From: Streptomyces sp. Ru62
Lineage (GTDB): Bacteria; Actinomycetota; Actinomycetes; Streptomycetales; Streptomycetaceae
Length of the DNA stretch: 64,000 nt
NCBI RefSeq assembly: GCF_002920615.1
Contig: NZ_PQSU01000019.1
Coordinates: forward strand, 62,001 to 126,000
Direction of reading: 5' to 3'
This document shows, piece after piece, positions 1-8,812 of this stretch (position 1 is the stretch's first letter; each line of letters begins with the position of its first letter). The notes under the pieces are model-generated. The model made no database searches. It was not told where the DNA came from and was given only the letters and a program-made list of their open reading frames with translations. The position numbers and the translations under genes are program-made.

Positions 1-1492
1 CCGCCGCAACGCCGACGGCGACTACCTCCAGCGTCCCCGGTTCCTCGCGATCCGCGAGTTCGGCCCCGGCGCGCTCATCTATCACGAGGGTGCCCGCTAC
101 CAGGTCACCCGGGTGCAGCTGCCGCCGGACGCCTCGGGGGAGCTGGCGACGGCGGAGGCCCGCCGCTGCGACGGCTGCGGCTACCACTACGCCGTCAAGC
201 CCGGCTCCGACACGTGCACGATGTGCGGTGAGGAGCTGCGCGGCAAGCGCAGCGGCCTGCTCCACCTGCACACCGTGTACACCACCCCGCGCGAGCGGAT
301 CTCCTCGGACGAGGAGGAGCGCCGCCGGGCCGGCTTCCGCCTGGAGACCTCGTACGCGTTCCAGGACCACGGTGCCCGCAAGGGACGGCTGACCTCGCAT
401 GTCACCGACGCCGACGGCTCGCCCGTCCTCGACCTGGACTACGGCGACTCCGCCACCGTCCGGATCACCAACCTCGGCCGCGTCCGCGCCAAGGAAGGGG
501 AGCCGGACGGCTACTGGCTGGACCTCGGCGACGGCCGCTGGCTCAACGACCGGGCGGCGGCGGACGCCATCGAGGGCACCGGCATGCCGGTGGTCGACGA
601 GGACGGCAACGAGAAGCGCCGCAAGAAGCGGGTCCTGCCCTTCGTGGAGGACCGTCGCAACATCCTCGTGGTCACCCTGGAGGAGCCGCTGCCCGAGCCC
701 GTGGCCCTGTCGTTCCTGTACGCGCTGGAGCGGGGCATCGAGGCGGCGTTCGAGCTGGAGGACTCCGAGCTGACCGCGGAGCTGCTGCCGCCGGACGACG
801 GCCCGCGCCGCCGCATGCTGTTCACGGAGGCCGCGGAGGGCGGTGCCGGTGTGCTGCGCCGGATCCAGCACGACAAGGACGCCCTCGCCGAGGCCGCCCG
901 GACCGCGCTGGAGATCTGCCACTTCGACCCGGACACCGGCGAGGACGAGGGTGGTCCGGAGAGCGGCGAGAAGTGCGCCCGCGGCTGCTACGCCTGCCTG
1001 CTGACGTACGCCAACCAGACGCACCACCGCCAGCTGAGCCGGCACGCCGCCCGCCCGCTGCTGCTGCGGCTGGCCCGGGCCCGGACCCGGCGGGAGGACC
1101 GCGGCGAGTCCCGCAGCGAGCGCTTCCGCAGGCTCGCTCCGGCGGCCGCCTCCCGGCCCGCCGCCGCACCGACCCCGGTGGAGGCCGACCTGGCGGCCCT
1201 CGTCGCCGACGGTGATCTGCTCGGCTGGCTGAAGGCCAAGGGCTACCGGCTGCCGGACGAGGTCGACGTACTCGTCCAGGAGGCGGGCGCGTGCCCCGAT
1301 CTGGTCTTCCGCCTGGACGGTGCGAATCTCGCCGTGTTCGTCGACGTCCCCGGCCACTCGCCCGACTCCACCCGGGACGCCGAGGCCGGGTACCGCCTGG
1401 AGGACGCCGGCTGGGACGTCCTGCGGTTCCCCACGGACGCGGACTGGGACACCATCGTCGAGCACAACGCCGCCTACTTCCGCCTGCGCTGA
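1..1492 (+). CDS. DUF1998-type helicase, C-terminal part (5' truncated at window edge)
   Basis: The frame is open from base 2, so the gene begins before the window; an ATG at 113 is internal, because the upstream residues (RPRFLAIREFGPGALIYHEG) are typical of this family. Visible are a CxxC...CxxC zinc ribbon (about bases 167-232), then a four-cysteine cluster CARGCYACLLTYANQ (about 976-1020) typical of DUF1998/MZB regions of SF2 helicases such as MrfA and DISARM DrmA/DrmB. The tail (DLVFRLDGANLAVFVDVPG...FPTDADWD) resembles a nuclease-like fold; that is inference. The ATPase motifs lie outside the window. A DrmD-like helicase starts 41 bases downstream and a DrmMI-like methylase follows, so a phage-defence role in a DISARM-like locus is likely. 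Which DISARM subunit it equals cannot be settled without the missing part. Confidence 0.8.
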   Translation, partial: RRNADGDYLQRPRFLAIREFGPGALIYHEGARYQVTRVQLPPDASGELATAEARRCDGCGYHYAVKPGSDTCTMCGEELRGKRSGLLHLHTVYTTPRERISSDEEERRRAGFRLETSYAFQDHGARKGRLTSHVTDADGSPVLDLDYGDSATVRITNLGRVRAKEGEPDGYWLDLGDGRWLNDRAAADAIEGTGMPVVDEDGNEKRRKKRVLPFVEDRRNILVVTLEEPLPEPVALSFLYALERGIEAAFELEDSELTAELLPPDDGPRRRMLFTEAAEGGAGVLRRIQHDKDALAEAARTALEICHFDPDTGEDEGGPESGEKCARGCYACLLTYANQTHHRQLSRHAARPLLLRLARARTRREDRGESRSERFRRLAPAAASRPAAAPTPVEADLAALVADGDLLGWLKAKGYRLPDEVDVLVQEAGACPDLVFRLDGANLAVFVDVPGHSPDSTRDAEAGYRLEDAGWDVLRFPTDADWDTIVEHNAAYFRLR

Positions 1493-1533
1493 CCGCCGCG
1501 CCCCTGTCGACTCCGAGGAAACCGAGACATTTC

Positions 1534-4494
1534 ATGAGCCTCACGTACACAGCCGGCTCCCTGGTCGCCGCCCGTGGCCGGGAATGGGTGGTGCTGCCCG
1601 AGAGCGCCTCCGACATGCTGGTGCTGCGCCCCCTGGGCGGGAGCGAGGACGACATCGCGGCCGTCTTCCCCGCCTTCGAGGACGTCCGGCCGGCCGAGTT
1701 CGCGGCACCGAGCCCGGCCGACCTGGGCGACCAGCGGGCCGCCGGTCTGCTGCGCACCGCGCTGCGCGTCGGGTTCCGCTCGGGTGCGGGCCCGTTCCGC
1801 TCCCTGGCGTCGATCGCCGTGGAACCCCGCGCCTATCAGCTCGTCCCGCTGCTGATGGCGCTGCGGCAGCGCACCGTGCGGCTGCTGATCTCGGACGACG
1901 TCGGTATCGGCAAAACGGTCGAGGCGGGTCTGATCGCCAAGGAGCTGCTGGCCCAGGGCGAGGCGTCCGGGCTGGCGGTGCTGTGCTCCCCCGCTCTGGC
2001 CGAGCAGTGGCAGTCCGAGTTGCGGGAGAAGTTCGGCATCGACGCGGAACTGGTCCTGGCGTCCACCGTGACCCGCCTGGAGCGCGGTCTGGAGCTGGGC
2101 CAGTCCCTGTTCGACAAGCACCCGTACACGATCATCTCGACGGACTTCATCAAGTCGACCCGCCACCGCGAGGACTTCGTGCGGCACTGCCCCGACCTGG
2201 TGATCGTCGACGAGGCCCACACCTGTGTGGCTGCGGACGACACCGCGCAGGGCGGCACGTCGTCCGCGGCGAACCAGCTCCGCTACGAGCTGCTGCGCAG
2301 GGTCTCCGCCAAGGCGGACCGGCACCTGCTCCTGCTGACCGCGACCCCGCACTCCGGCAAGGAGTCCGCGTTCCGCAACCTGCTCGGCCTTGTGCGGCCC
2401 GAACTCGCCACGCTCGACCTGGACTCCCCGGCGGGGCGCGCGAAGCTCGCCGAGCACTTCGTGGCCCGCAAGCGCGCCGACGTCCGCGACTACCTCACCA
2501 AGGAGGACGGTCTCGCCGACGACTCCCTCGCGGAGCGGACCGCGTTCCCGTCCGACCGCTGGACCAAGGACGAGCCGTACAAGCTGACGCCCGCCTACCG
2601 GGCGCTGCTCGACGACGCCATCGCCTACGCGCGGGACCGGGTCGCGGCGGCCGGGGAGCAGGGCAAGCGGGAGTCCCGGATCGCCTGGTGGTCGGTGATC
2701 GCGCTGCTGCGCTCGATGGTGTCCTCGCCCGCGGCCGCCGCACAGACGCTGAAGACGCGTTCCGAGTCCGCGACTGCCCGCACCGCTCAGGAGGCGGACG
2801 CGCTGGGCGCCCCGGTGGCTGCCGACTCCGCCGAGAACGACCGGCTGGAAGGCATCGACGTCGCGCCGGGCGCCGCCGAGTCCGAGGAGGCGGGTGCCCG
2901 GCTGCTCGAACTGTCCGAGCGGGCCGCGCAGTTGATCGGACCGGCCGAGGACGCGAAGCTGAAGGCGCTCATCCGGCATCTGAAGGGTCTGATCGCCGAC
3001 GGTTACCACCCGATCGTCTTCTGCCGCTACATCCCCACCGCCCAGTACCTCGCCGAGCAGCTCGACGGCAAGCTCGGCAAGAAGACGAAGATCGCCGCGG
3101 TGACCGGCACGCTCTCCCCGCAGCAGCGTCTGGAGCGGATCGAGCAGCTCGCCGCCGAGTCCGCCGAGGAGGCCGACGACCCCGCCGTCCGCCGGGTACT
3201 GATCGCCACGGACTGCCTCTCCGAGGGCGTCAACCTCCAGCACCACTTCGACGCCGTCGTCCACTACGACCTCGCCTGGAACCCCACCCGCCACGACCAG
3301 CGGGAGGGCCGCGTCGACCGCTACGGCCAGAAGCGCGAGAAGGTTCGCGTCATCACCATGTTCGGCGAGGACAACGGCATCGACGAGATGGTGCTGAAGG
3401 TACTGTTCAAGAAGCACCGGCAGATCAAGAAGGACCTGGGCATCTCCGTCTCCGTCCCCGACGAGACCGCCTCCGGCGTCACCGACGCGGTCGTGGGGTG
3501 GCTGTTGCTGCACGGACGGCAGGGCAGTCAGGAGAGCCTGTTCGAGATGGACGGCCACCAGGAGTCGTTCGACCGCGTCGAGCGCGAGTGGGCGTCGGCC
3601 GCGGAGCGGGAGAAGACCTCCCGTTCCAAGTACGCCCAGCGTGCCATCCACCCGGAGGAGGTGGCCCGCGAGGTCGCCGCCGTACGGGCCGCGCTCGGCG
3701 GCGCCGACGAGGTCCGCGAGTTCGCCCTGGAGGCGCTGCGCGACCTGGACGCGCTGGTCCGCACCGCGACATCCTCTGGGCGCGACGGCAGCGGGGACTT
3801 CACCGCCCAGCTCGGTGGCGCACCGGCCGGTCTGCGCGACGCGCTCGCCGCCGCCCTCGGCGGGCGGCTGATCGAGGAGGACCGGGAGATCCCGTTCCGT
3901 ACGTCACCGGCGATCGCCCGGGGCGAGGCAGCGCTGGTCCGCACCGACCCGGCGATCGGCGCCATCGCCTCGTACGTCCTGGACTCGGCGCTCGACGCGA
4001 ACACCCCCGGCCCCCGCCCGGCCCGCCGCTGCGGTGTGGTCACCACGGACGCGGTGGCGATCCGCACCACGCTCCTGCTGGTCCGCTACCGCTTCCACCT
4101 CACGCTGCCGTCCCGTACGGGCGATCGGCAGCTGGTCGCGGAGGACGCGCGGCTGCTCGCCTACGAGGGCGTGCCGTCGCGGGCCCGCTGGCTGGACGAG
4201 GACGCGGCCACCGCGCTCCTGGCGGCCCGCGCCAGCGCGAACACCCACGAGCAGCTCGCCCGCAACCAGATCATCCGCACGCTGGACGGCCTGCCGGACC
4301 TGTCCGCCCACCTCACCGAGTACGGCACGCGCCTGGCCGCCGAACTCGACGCCTCGCACCGCCGCGTGCGCAGGGCCAACGAGGAGATCGTCCGCGGCCT
4401 GAAGGTCGTACCGCAGGAGCCCGCCGACGTCCTCGGCGTGTACGTCTACCTGCCGCAGCAGCCCGCCTCTACCGTGTCCGGAGCCGAAGCCTGA
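1534..4494 (+). CDS. drmD: SNF2-family helicase, DISARM DrmD-like
   Basis: 986-residue SF2 ATPase. Walker A DVGIGKT is near residue 123, DEAH (VIVDEAHTC) near 226, motif III TATPH near 270, and motif VI QREGRVDRYGQ near 589, the order expected of SNF2/RapA-type translocases. The N-terminal 90 residues are a small family-specific lead and the C-terminal 300 carry no motif I recognise. DrmD proteins of class 1 DISARM have this size and layout and are encoded next to the adenine methylase, as here. The start at 1534 (MSLTYTAGSL) has GAGGAAA upstream. The stop TGA shares one base with the ATG of the methylase, so the two are translationally coupled. The family (SNF2) is certain; the DrmD assignment rests on neighbours and general resemblance. 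Confidence 0.82.
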   Translation: MSLTYTAGSLVAARGREWVVLPESASDMLVLRPLGGSEDDIAAVFPAFEDVRPAEFAAPSPADLGDQRAAGLLRTALRVGFRSGAGPFRSLASIAVEPRAYQLVPLLMALRQRTVRLLISDDVGIGKTVEAGLIAKELLAQGEASGLAVLCSPALAEQWQSELREKFGIDAELVLASTVTRLERGLELGQSLFDKHPYTIISTDFIKSTRHREDFVRHCPDLVIVDEAHTCVAADDTAQGGTSSAANQLRYELLRRVSAKADRHLLLLTATPHSGKESAFRNLLGLVRPELATLDLDSPAGRAKLAEHFVARKRADVRDYLTKEDGLADDSLAERTAFPSDRWTKDEPYKLTPAYRALLDDAIAYARDRVAAAGEQGKRESRIAWWSVIALLRSMVSSPAAAAQTLKTRSESATARTAQEADALGAPVAADSAENDRLEGIDVAPGAAESEEAGARLLELSERAAQLIGPAEDAKLKALIRHLKGLIADGYHPIVFCRYIPTAQYLAEQLDGKLGKKTKIAAVTGTLSPQQRLERIEQLAAESAEEADDPAVRRVLIATDCLSEGVNLQHHFDAVVHYDLAWNPTRHDQREGRVDRYGQKREKVRVITMFGEDNGIDEMVLKVLFKKHRQIKKDLGISVSVPDETASGVTDAVVGWLLLHGRQGSQESLFEMDGHQESFDRVEREWASAAEREKTSRSKYAQRAIHPEEVAREVAAVRAALGGADEVREFALEALRDLDALVRTATSSGRDGSGDFTAQLGGAPAGLRDALAAALGGRLIEEDREIPFRTSPAIARGEAALVRTDPAIGAIASYVLDSALDANTPGPRPARRCGVVTTDAVAIRTTLLLVRYRFHLTLPSRTGDRQLVAEDARLLAYEGVPSRARWLDEDAATALLAARASANTHEQLARNQIIRTLDGLPDLSAHLTEYGTRLAAELDASHRRVRRANEEIVRGLKVVPQEPADVLGVYVYLPQQPASTVSGAEA

Positions 4495-7400
4495 TGCCCG
4501 TCGCCGCCACCCGCACCGCCCTGGCCTTCACCGCCGTCACCACGGTCGGCGGACTGCTCCCCGCCGACATGCTGCTGCGCATCGCCGAGGCGCGGAACCT
4601 GCCGGGCACCAAGCCCGCCGACTACGGCCTTCCCGCGTCCGTCCCCGTACGCGACGAGGCGGAGCGCGCCTGGGAGTACCTCAAGCCGCTCTGGCGCGAC
4701 CTGCGCACCGCTCTGCCCTCGGACCCGAACACCGGGGCGCCCGCCGCCGACCCGACCGGCCGGGCCGGCACGGACTGGCTGGCCCAGCTCTTCCGCAAGC
4801 TCGACTTCGGTGCGCTGACGGAGGTCGGCGCGGCGGGCATACCGGCCGACTCGGACCCGGAGAAGCGGTTCCCGGTCTCCCACCGTCACGGCCCGGCGCT
4901 GGTCCACCTGATCCCCTGGAACCAGGAACTCGACAAGCGCCCGGCCCCCGGCCAGGTCCCGGCCCAGTCCATGCTCCAGGACTGCCTCAACCGCACCGAG
5001 GCCCACCTGTGGGCCGTCCTCACCAACGGCCGCCGCCTGCGCCTGCTGCGCGACTCGTCGTCCTTCTCCACCGCCGCCTACGTCGAGTTCGACCTGGAGG
5101 CCCTGTTCGACGGCGAGCTGTTCAGCGAGTTCGTGCTGCTGTACAGCCTGCTGCACGCGTCCCGCTTCGAGGTGGCGCAGGGGGCGCCGGCTTCCGGGTG
5201 CTGGCTGGAGAAGTGGCGTACGGTCGCCATCGAGTCCGGCAGCCGGGCGCTCGACCACTTCCGCGACGGCGTGCAGGCGGCCCTCACCGTCCTCGGCACC
5301 GGGTTCCTGAGCCACCCGCAGAACAACAAGCTGCGCGAGAACCTGGACGTTCACGCCTTCCAGACAGCCCTGCTGCGGCTCGTCTACCGCATGATCTTCC
5401 TGTTCGTCGCGGAGGACCGGGGCGCCCTGCTGGACCCGGCGGCGGACGAGGTGACCCGCGACCGCTTCACCCGCTTCTTCTCCACGGCCCGTCTCCGCCG
5501 CCACGCCCTGCGCCGCCTGGGCACCGCCCACGACGACCGGTACCGCGCCCTGGAACTGCTGATCGAGGCGCTGGGCTCCGAGGAGGGCCGCCCCGAGCTG
5601 GGCCTGAAGGGACTCGGCGGCCTCTTCGACGACACCCCCGCCGACGAGCCGCTGCGCGGCGCCCGCCTGACCAACCGCCACCTGTTCGAGGCGGTCAAGC
5701 ACCTGGCCCGCGTGCGCGACACCGGCTCCGCCCGCTGGCGCCCCGTGGACTACGAGCACATGGGCGCCGAGGAACTCGGCTCGGTGTACGAGGCGCTGCT
5801 GGAGCTGGTGCCGAAGCACAGCGCCGCCGACCGCACCTTCGAGCTGATCGACCGCATCGGCAACGACCGGAAGAAGACCGGCAGTTACTACACGCCCACG
5901 GCCCTCACCGAGGCGTTGCTCGACTCGACGTTGAACCCCCTGATCGAGGAGGCGGTCAAGCGCGGGGAGCAGAACGCGAGCGCCAACGGCCGTCCGGACC
6001 CCACCGACACGATCGTCGAGGAACTCCTCTCCCTCACGGTCTGCGACCCCGCGTGCGGGTCGGGTCACTTCCTCGTGGCGGCGGCCCGCCGTATCGCCAA
6101 GCGCGTCGCCGCCGTGCGCGGACGCAACCCCGAGCCCACGGCCGAGGCCGTGCGCCACGCCCTGCACGAGGTGGTCGAGCGCTGCGTGTACGGCGTGGAC
6201 CTCAACCCCATGGCGGTGGAGCTGGCCAAGGTGTCGCTGTGGCTGGAGGCGATGGAGCCGGGCAAGCCGCTCAGCTTCCTGGACGCGCACATCAAGCACG
6301 GCAACGGCCTGATCGGCGCCACCCCCGCCCTGATGCGCGACGGCATCCCGGACCGGGCCTTCAAGAAGGCCGAGGGCGACGACGAGGGCTGGGCCCGGCA
6401 GCTGTTGAACCGCAACGCCCTCGAACGGCAGGGCCAGGGCGGCCTCTTCGAGGTCGAGACGGAGACGAACGTCGCCAACACGTCGTTCGCGCGCGGCCTG
6501 CGGCGGATCACCGCCGCCCCGGCCGACACCCTCGCCGACGTCCGCCGCAAGGAGGCCGCCTACCGCGACTGGACGACGTCGGCCGAGTACCTGCGCGCCC
6601 TGCACCTGGCGGACGCGTGGTGCGCGGCGTTCGTCTGGGTCAAGCGGGACGACGCGCCGCCCGCCGTCACGCACAAGGTGTTCCGGGACCTGGAGGACCC
6701 CGAGGGCGACGCGGCACCCCAGTCCACGCACGACGAGATCGTGCGGCTGCGGGACCAGTACGCCTTCTTCCACTGGCACCTGGAGTTCCCGGAGATCTTC
6801 CACGTGCCGGAGGACTCCGCACTGGCCGAGGCGGGACGGGTGTCCGAGGCGATCTCCCCGGTGACCGGCTGGGCCGGCGGGTTCTCCTGCGTGGTGGGGA
6901 ATCCACCGTGGGACAAGGTCGACTTCGAGGACAAGAAGTACTTCAGCGTGGTCGCGCCCGAGATCGCGGACATCTCGGGGACGGCTCGGCGTACGCGGAT
7001 CACCGAGTGGGAGAGGGAGCACCCGGAGGCGGGGAAGCGGTACCGGGAGGCGCGGCGGGCGGTCAAGGGGACGTTCCACTTCGCGGGGGACTCCGGGGTG
7101 TTCCCGCTGTGCGCGAAGGGGCTGACGGTCAAGGGAGTCAACTCCCTCCAGACGGACCAGCTCTTCGCCGAACGCATGGCGGGGGTGGTCGCACCCGAGG
7201 GACGCTGCGGTGTGATCCTGCCGACGGCGGTCGCGACGGGGGCGGGCTCGCAGCATCTGTTCGCGGACTTCACGCAACGGGGGGCCCTGGCGTCCCTGTA
7301 CGACTTCGAGAACCGCCGCCCGAAGTCGCCGGCGCTGCCCAAGGGGGGCAAGTGGTTCGAGAGCGTGGACTCGCGGTACAAGTTCTGCTTGCTCTCCCTC

Positions 7401-8681
7401 ACCGGCCGGGCCGCGCGCGCGGAAGCGAGCCGTATCGGCTTCTTCCTCGCGGAGATCACGGACCTGGAGGACCCGAACCGGGTGTTCGCCCTGGACCCGG
7501 AGGACCTGGCCCGGATCAACCCGAACACGGGCACGCTCCCCGTGTTCCGTACCCAGCGCGACGCCGACATCACGGCCGGCGTGTACCGGCGGGTACCGGT
7601 GCTGTGGCACGAGGGGCGCCGGGACGGCAACCCCTGGGGCATGGCCTTCAAGAACCTCTTCAACATGACCGACGACTCCGACCTCTTCCGCAGTCGCGAG
7701 CAACTGGAGGCCGAGGGGTGGGAGCTGCGGGGGAACGTCTTCGAGCGGGACGGGGAGAGGATGGTTCCGTTGTACGAGGCAAAGATGGTGGACTTCTTCA
7801 ACCATCGCGCCGCCGACGTCGTCAAGAGCTTGACCGCCGTCAACCGCCAGAACCAGCCCAAATACCTCTCCACCGAGGAATTGCGGGACCCCGCACGCCT
7901 GGCCATGCCGCTCAACTGGATTCAGCGCGACGGCAAGATCCCGACACGACGCAACAACAGGGACGTGCACGTCAAAGGAGTCGAGCTGCGTCTCGCCGAG
8001 GAGGGCTGGGACCGCGGCTGGCTCTGCGGCTGGTGCGACGTCACCGCGTCGACCAACGAACGCACCGCCATCCCCGCCCTGCTCCCTCGCACAGCTGTCG
8101 GCCACACCTACCCCCTGATGCTTCCTCGCGTCGCGCCGCCACTCGTCGCGGCCCTGGTCGCCGCCCAGTCATCCCTGGTCTTCGACTACGTCAGCCGTCA
8201 GAAGATCAGTGACGCCCACATGAAGCTCTTCATCTGGAAGCAGCTCCCCGTCCCCACCCCCACCACCCTCGAACCCCACATCCCCTTCCTCCTCCCCCGT
8301 CTCCTCGAACTCGTCTACACCGCCTACGACATGACCCCCCTCGCCCGGGACCTCGGCGACGAGGGGGAACCGTTCCGGTGGGACGAGGACCGCCGTGCGC
8401 AGCTCCGCGCCGAGTTGGACGCGTACTTCTTCCACCTCTACGGGATCTCCCGTGAGGACACCGACTACGTCCTGGAGTCCTTCCAGTCGGAGTCGGGCGG
8501 ACTGAAGAACAACGAGATCGCGAAGTTCGGTGAGTACCGCACCAAGCGGTTGGTCCTCACCGAGTACGACCGTATGGCCGCCGCCGGCCTGTCCCTGGAG
8601 AAGCCGCTCAGCGAGGGCGAGTCCGGCACGTACCGCTCGCTGCTCACCCCGCCGCCCGGCCACGGCCCCCGACACGCGTGA
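4494..8681 (+). CDS. drmMI: Class I N6-adenine DNA methyltransferase, DISARM DrmMI / Eco57I-PglX-like
   Basis: 1395-residue protein. The SAM-binding motif CDPACGSGHF is near residue 517 and the catalytic NPPW (VVGNPPWDKVDF) near 803, an N6-adenine gamma-type arrangement. A helical TIGSYYTP-like lead-in (KKTGSYYTPTALTEALLDS) precedes the SAM motif, as in Eco57I and PglX methylases. The size matches DrmMI (about 1300-1400 residues) rather than HsdM (about 500). In DISARM the methylase marks host DNA so that the helicase complex spares it. The start is an ATG overlapping the upstream stop by one base (TGATG). The stop codon is the first part of a strong hairpin that probably ends the operon. No nuclease domain was recognised. 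Confidence 0.85.
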   Translation: MPVAATRTALAFTAVTTVGGLLPADMLLRIAEARNLPGTKPADYGLPASVPVRDEAERAWEYLKPLWRDLRTALPSDPNTGAPAADPTGRAGTDWLAQLFRKLDFGALTEVGAAGIPADSDPEKRFPVSHRHGPALVHLIPWNQELDKRPAPGQVPAQSMLQDCLNRTEAHLWAVLTNGRRLRLLRDSSSFSTAAYVEFDLEALFDGELFSEFVLLYSLLHASRFEVAQGAPASGCWLEKWRTVAIESGSRALDHFRDGVQAALTVLGTGFLSHPQNNKLRENLDVHAFQTALLRLVYRMIFLFVAEDRGALLDPAADEVTRDRFTRFFSTARLRRHALRRLGTAHDDRYRALELLIEALGSEEGRPELGLKGLGGLFDDTPADEPLRGARLTNRHLFEAVKHLARVRDTGSARWRPVDYEHMGAEELGSVYEALLELVPKHSAADRTFELIDRIGNDRKKTGSYYTPTALTEALLDSTLNPLIEEAVKRGEQNASANGRPDPTDTIVEELLSLTVCDPACGSGHFLVAAARRIAKRVAAVRGRNPEPTAEAVRHALHEVVERCVYGVDLNPMAVELAKVSLWLEAMEPGKPLSFLDAHIKHGNGLIGATPALMRDGIPDRAFKKAEGDDEGWARQLLNRNALERQGQGGLFEVETETNVANTSFARGLRRITAAPADTLADVRRKEAAYRDWTTSAEYLRALHLADAWCAAFVWVKRDDAPPAVTHKVFRDLEDPEGDAAPQSTHDEIVRLRDQYAFFHWHLEFPEIFHVPEDSALAEAGRVSEAISPVTGWAGGFSCVVGNPPWDKVDFEDKKYFSVVAPEIADISGTARRTRITEWEREHPEAGKRYREARRAVKGTFHFAGDSGVFPLCAKGLTVKGVNSLQTDQLFAERMAGVVAPEGRCGVILPTAVATGAGSQHLFADFTQRGALASLYDFENRRPKSPALPKGGKWFESVDSRYKFCLLSLTGRAARAEASRIGFFLAEITDLEDPNRVFALDPEDLARINPNTGTLPVFRTQRDADITAGVYRRVPVLWHEGRRDGNPWGMAFKNLFNMTDDSDLFRSREQLEAEGWELRGNVFERDGERMVPLYEAKMVDFFNHRAADVVKSLTAVNRQNQPKYLSTEELRDPARLAMPLNWIQRDGKIPTRRNNRDVHVKGVELRLAEEGWDRGWLCGWCDVTASTNERTAIPALLPRTAVGHTYPLMLPRVAPPLVAALVAAQSSLVFDYVSRQKISDAHMKLFIWKQLPVPTPTTLEPHIPFLLPRLLELVYTAYDMTPLARDLGDEGEPFRWDEDRRAQLRAELDAYFFHLYGISREDTDYVLESFQSESGGLKNNEIAKFGEYRTKRLVLTEYDRMAAAGLSLEKPLSEGESGTYRSLLTPPPGHGPRHA

Positions 8682-8730
8682 CCGTGTTCGCCGGGTGGCC
8701 GAAGGGGAGGCCACCCGGCGAACACGGTCA
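8679..8730 (+). terminator. Perfect 22-bp stem hairpin after the methylase
   Basis: Bases 8679-8700 are exactly complementary to 8709-8730, with an 8-base loop (GAAGGGGA). The left arm begins at the T of the methylase stop codon. There is no U-tract, which is usual for strong hairpins in Streptomyces. It separates the DISARM-like run from the coiled-coil gene at 8813. Attenuation or transcript stabilisation are alternative roles. Confidence 0.8.
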
Positions 8731-8812
8731 TGAGGGCCCGATGACGGGAAGGAGCCGCGCAGCGGGCCCTACCCCGCTCTCCCACATCCCCGCATCCCAC
8801 CGAGGAGCGTGT

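Noticed and set aside
1474-3651. Long minus-strand frame opposite the DrmD-like gene
   Set aside because: Antisense shadow without domains; the plus strand has complete SNF2 motifs.
1320-4493. Very long plus-strand frame running from 1320 into the methylase
   Set aside because: Only the part from 4494 resembles protein; the earlier part is an out-of-frame reading of the DrmD-like gene.
4446-8105. Open minus-strand frame of about 1200 codons opposite the methylase gene
   Set aside because: It is a mirror of the high-GC codon pattern of the real plus-strand gene; the translation is low-complexity and has no domain.
8678-8812. Earlier start of the coiled-coil gene at 8678
   Set aside because: The added residues translate the terminator hairpin; the ATG at 8813 has GAGGAG at good spacing.
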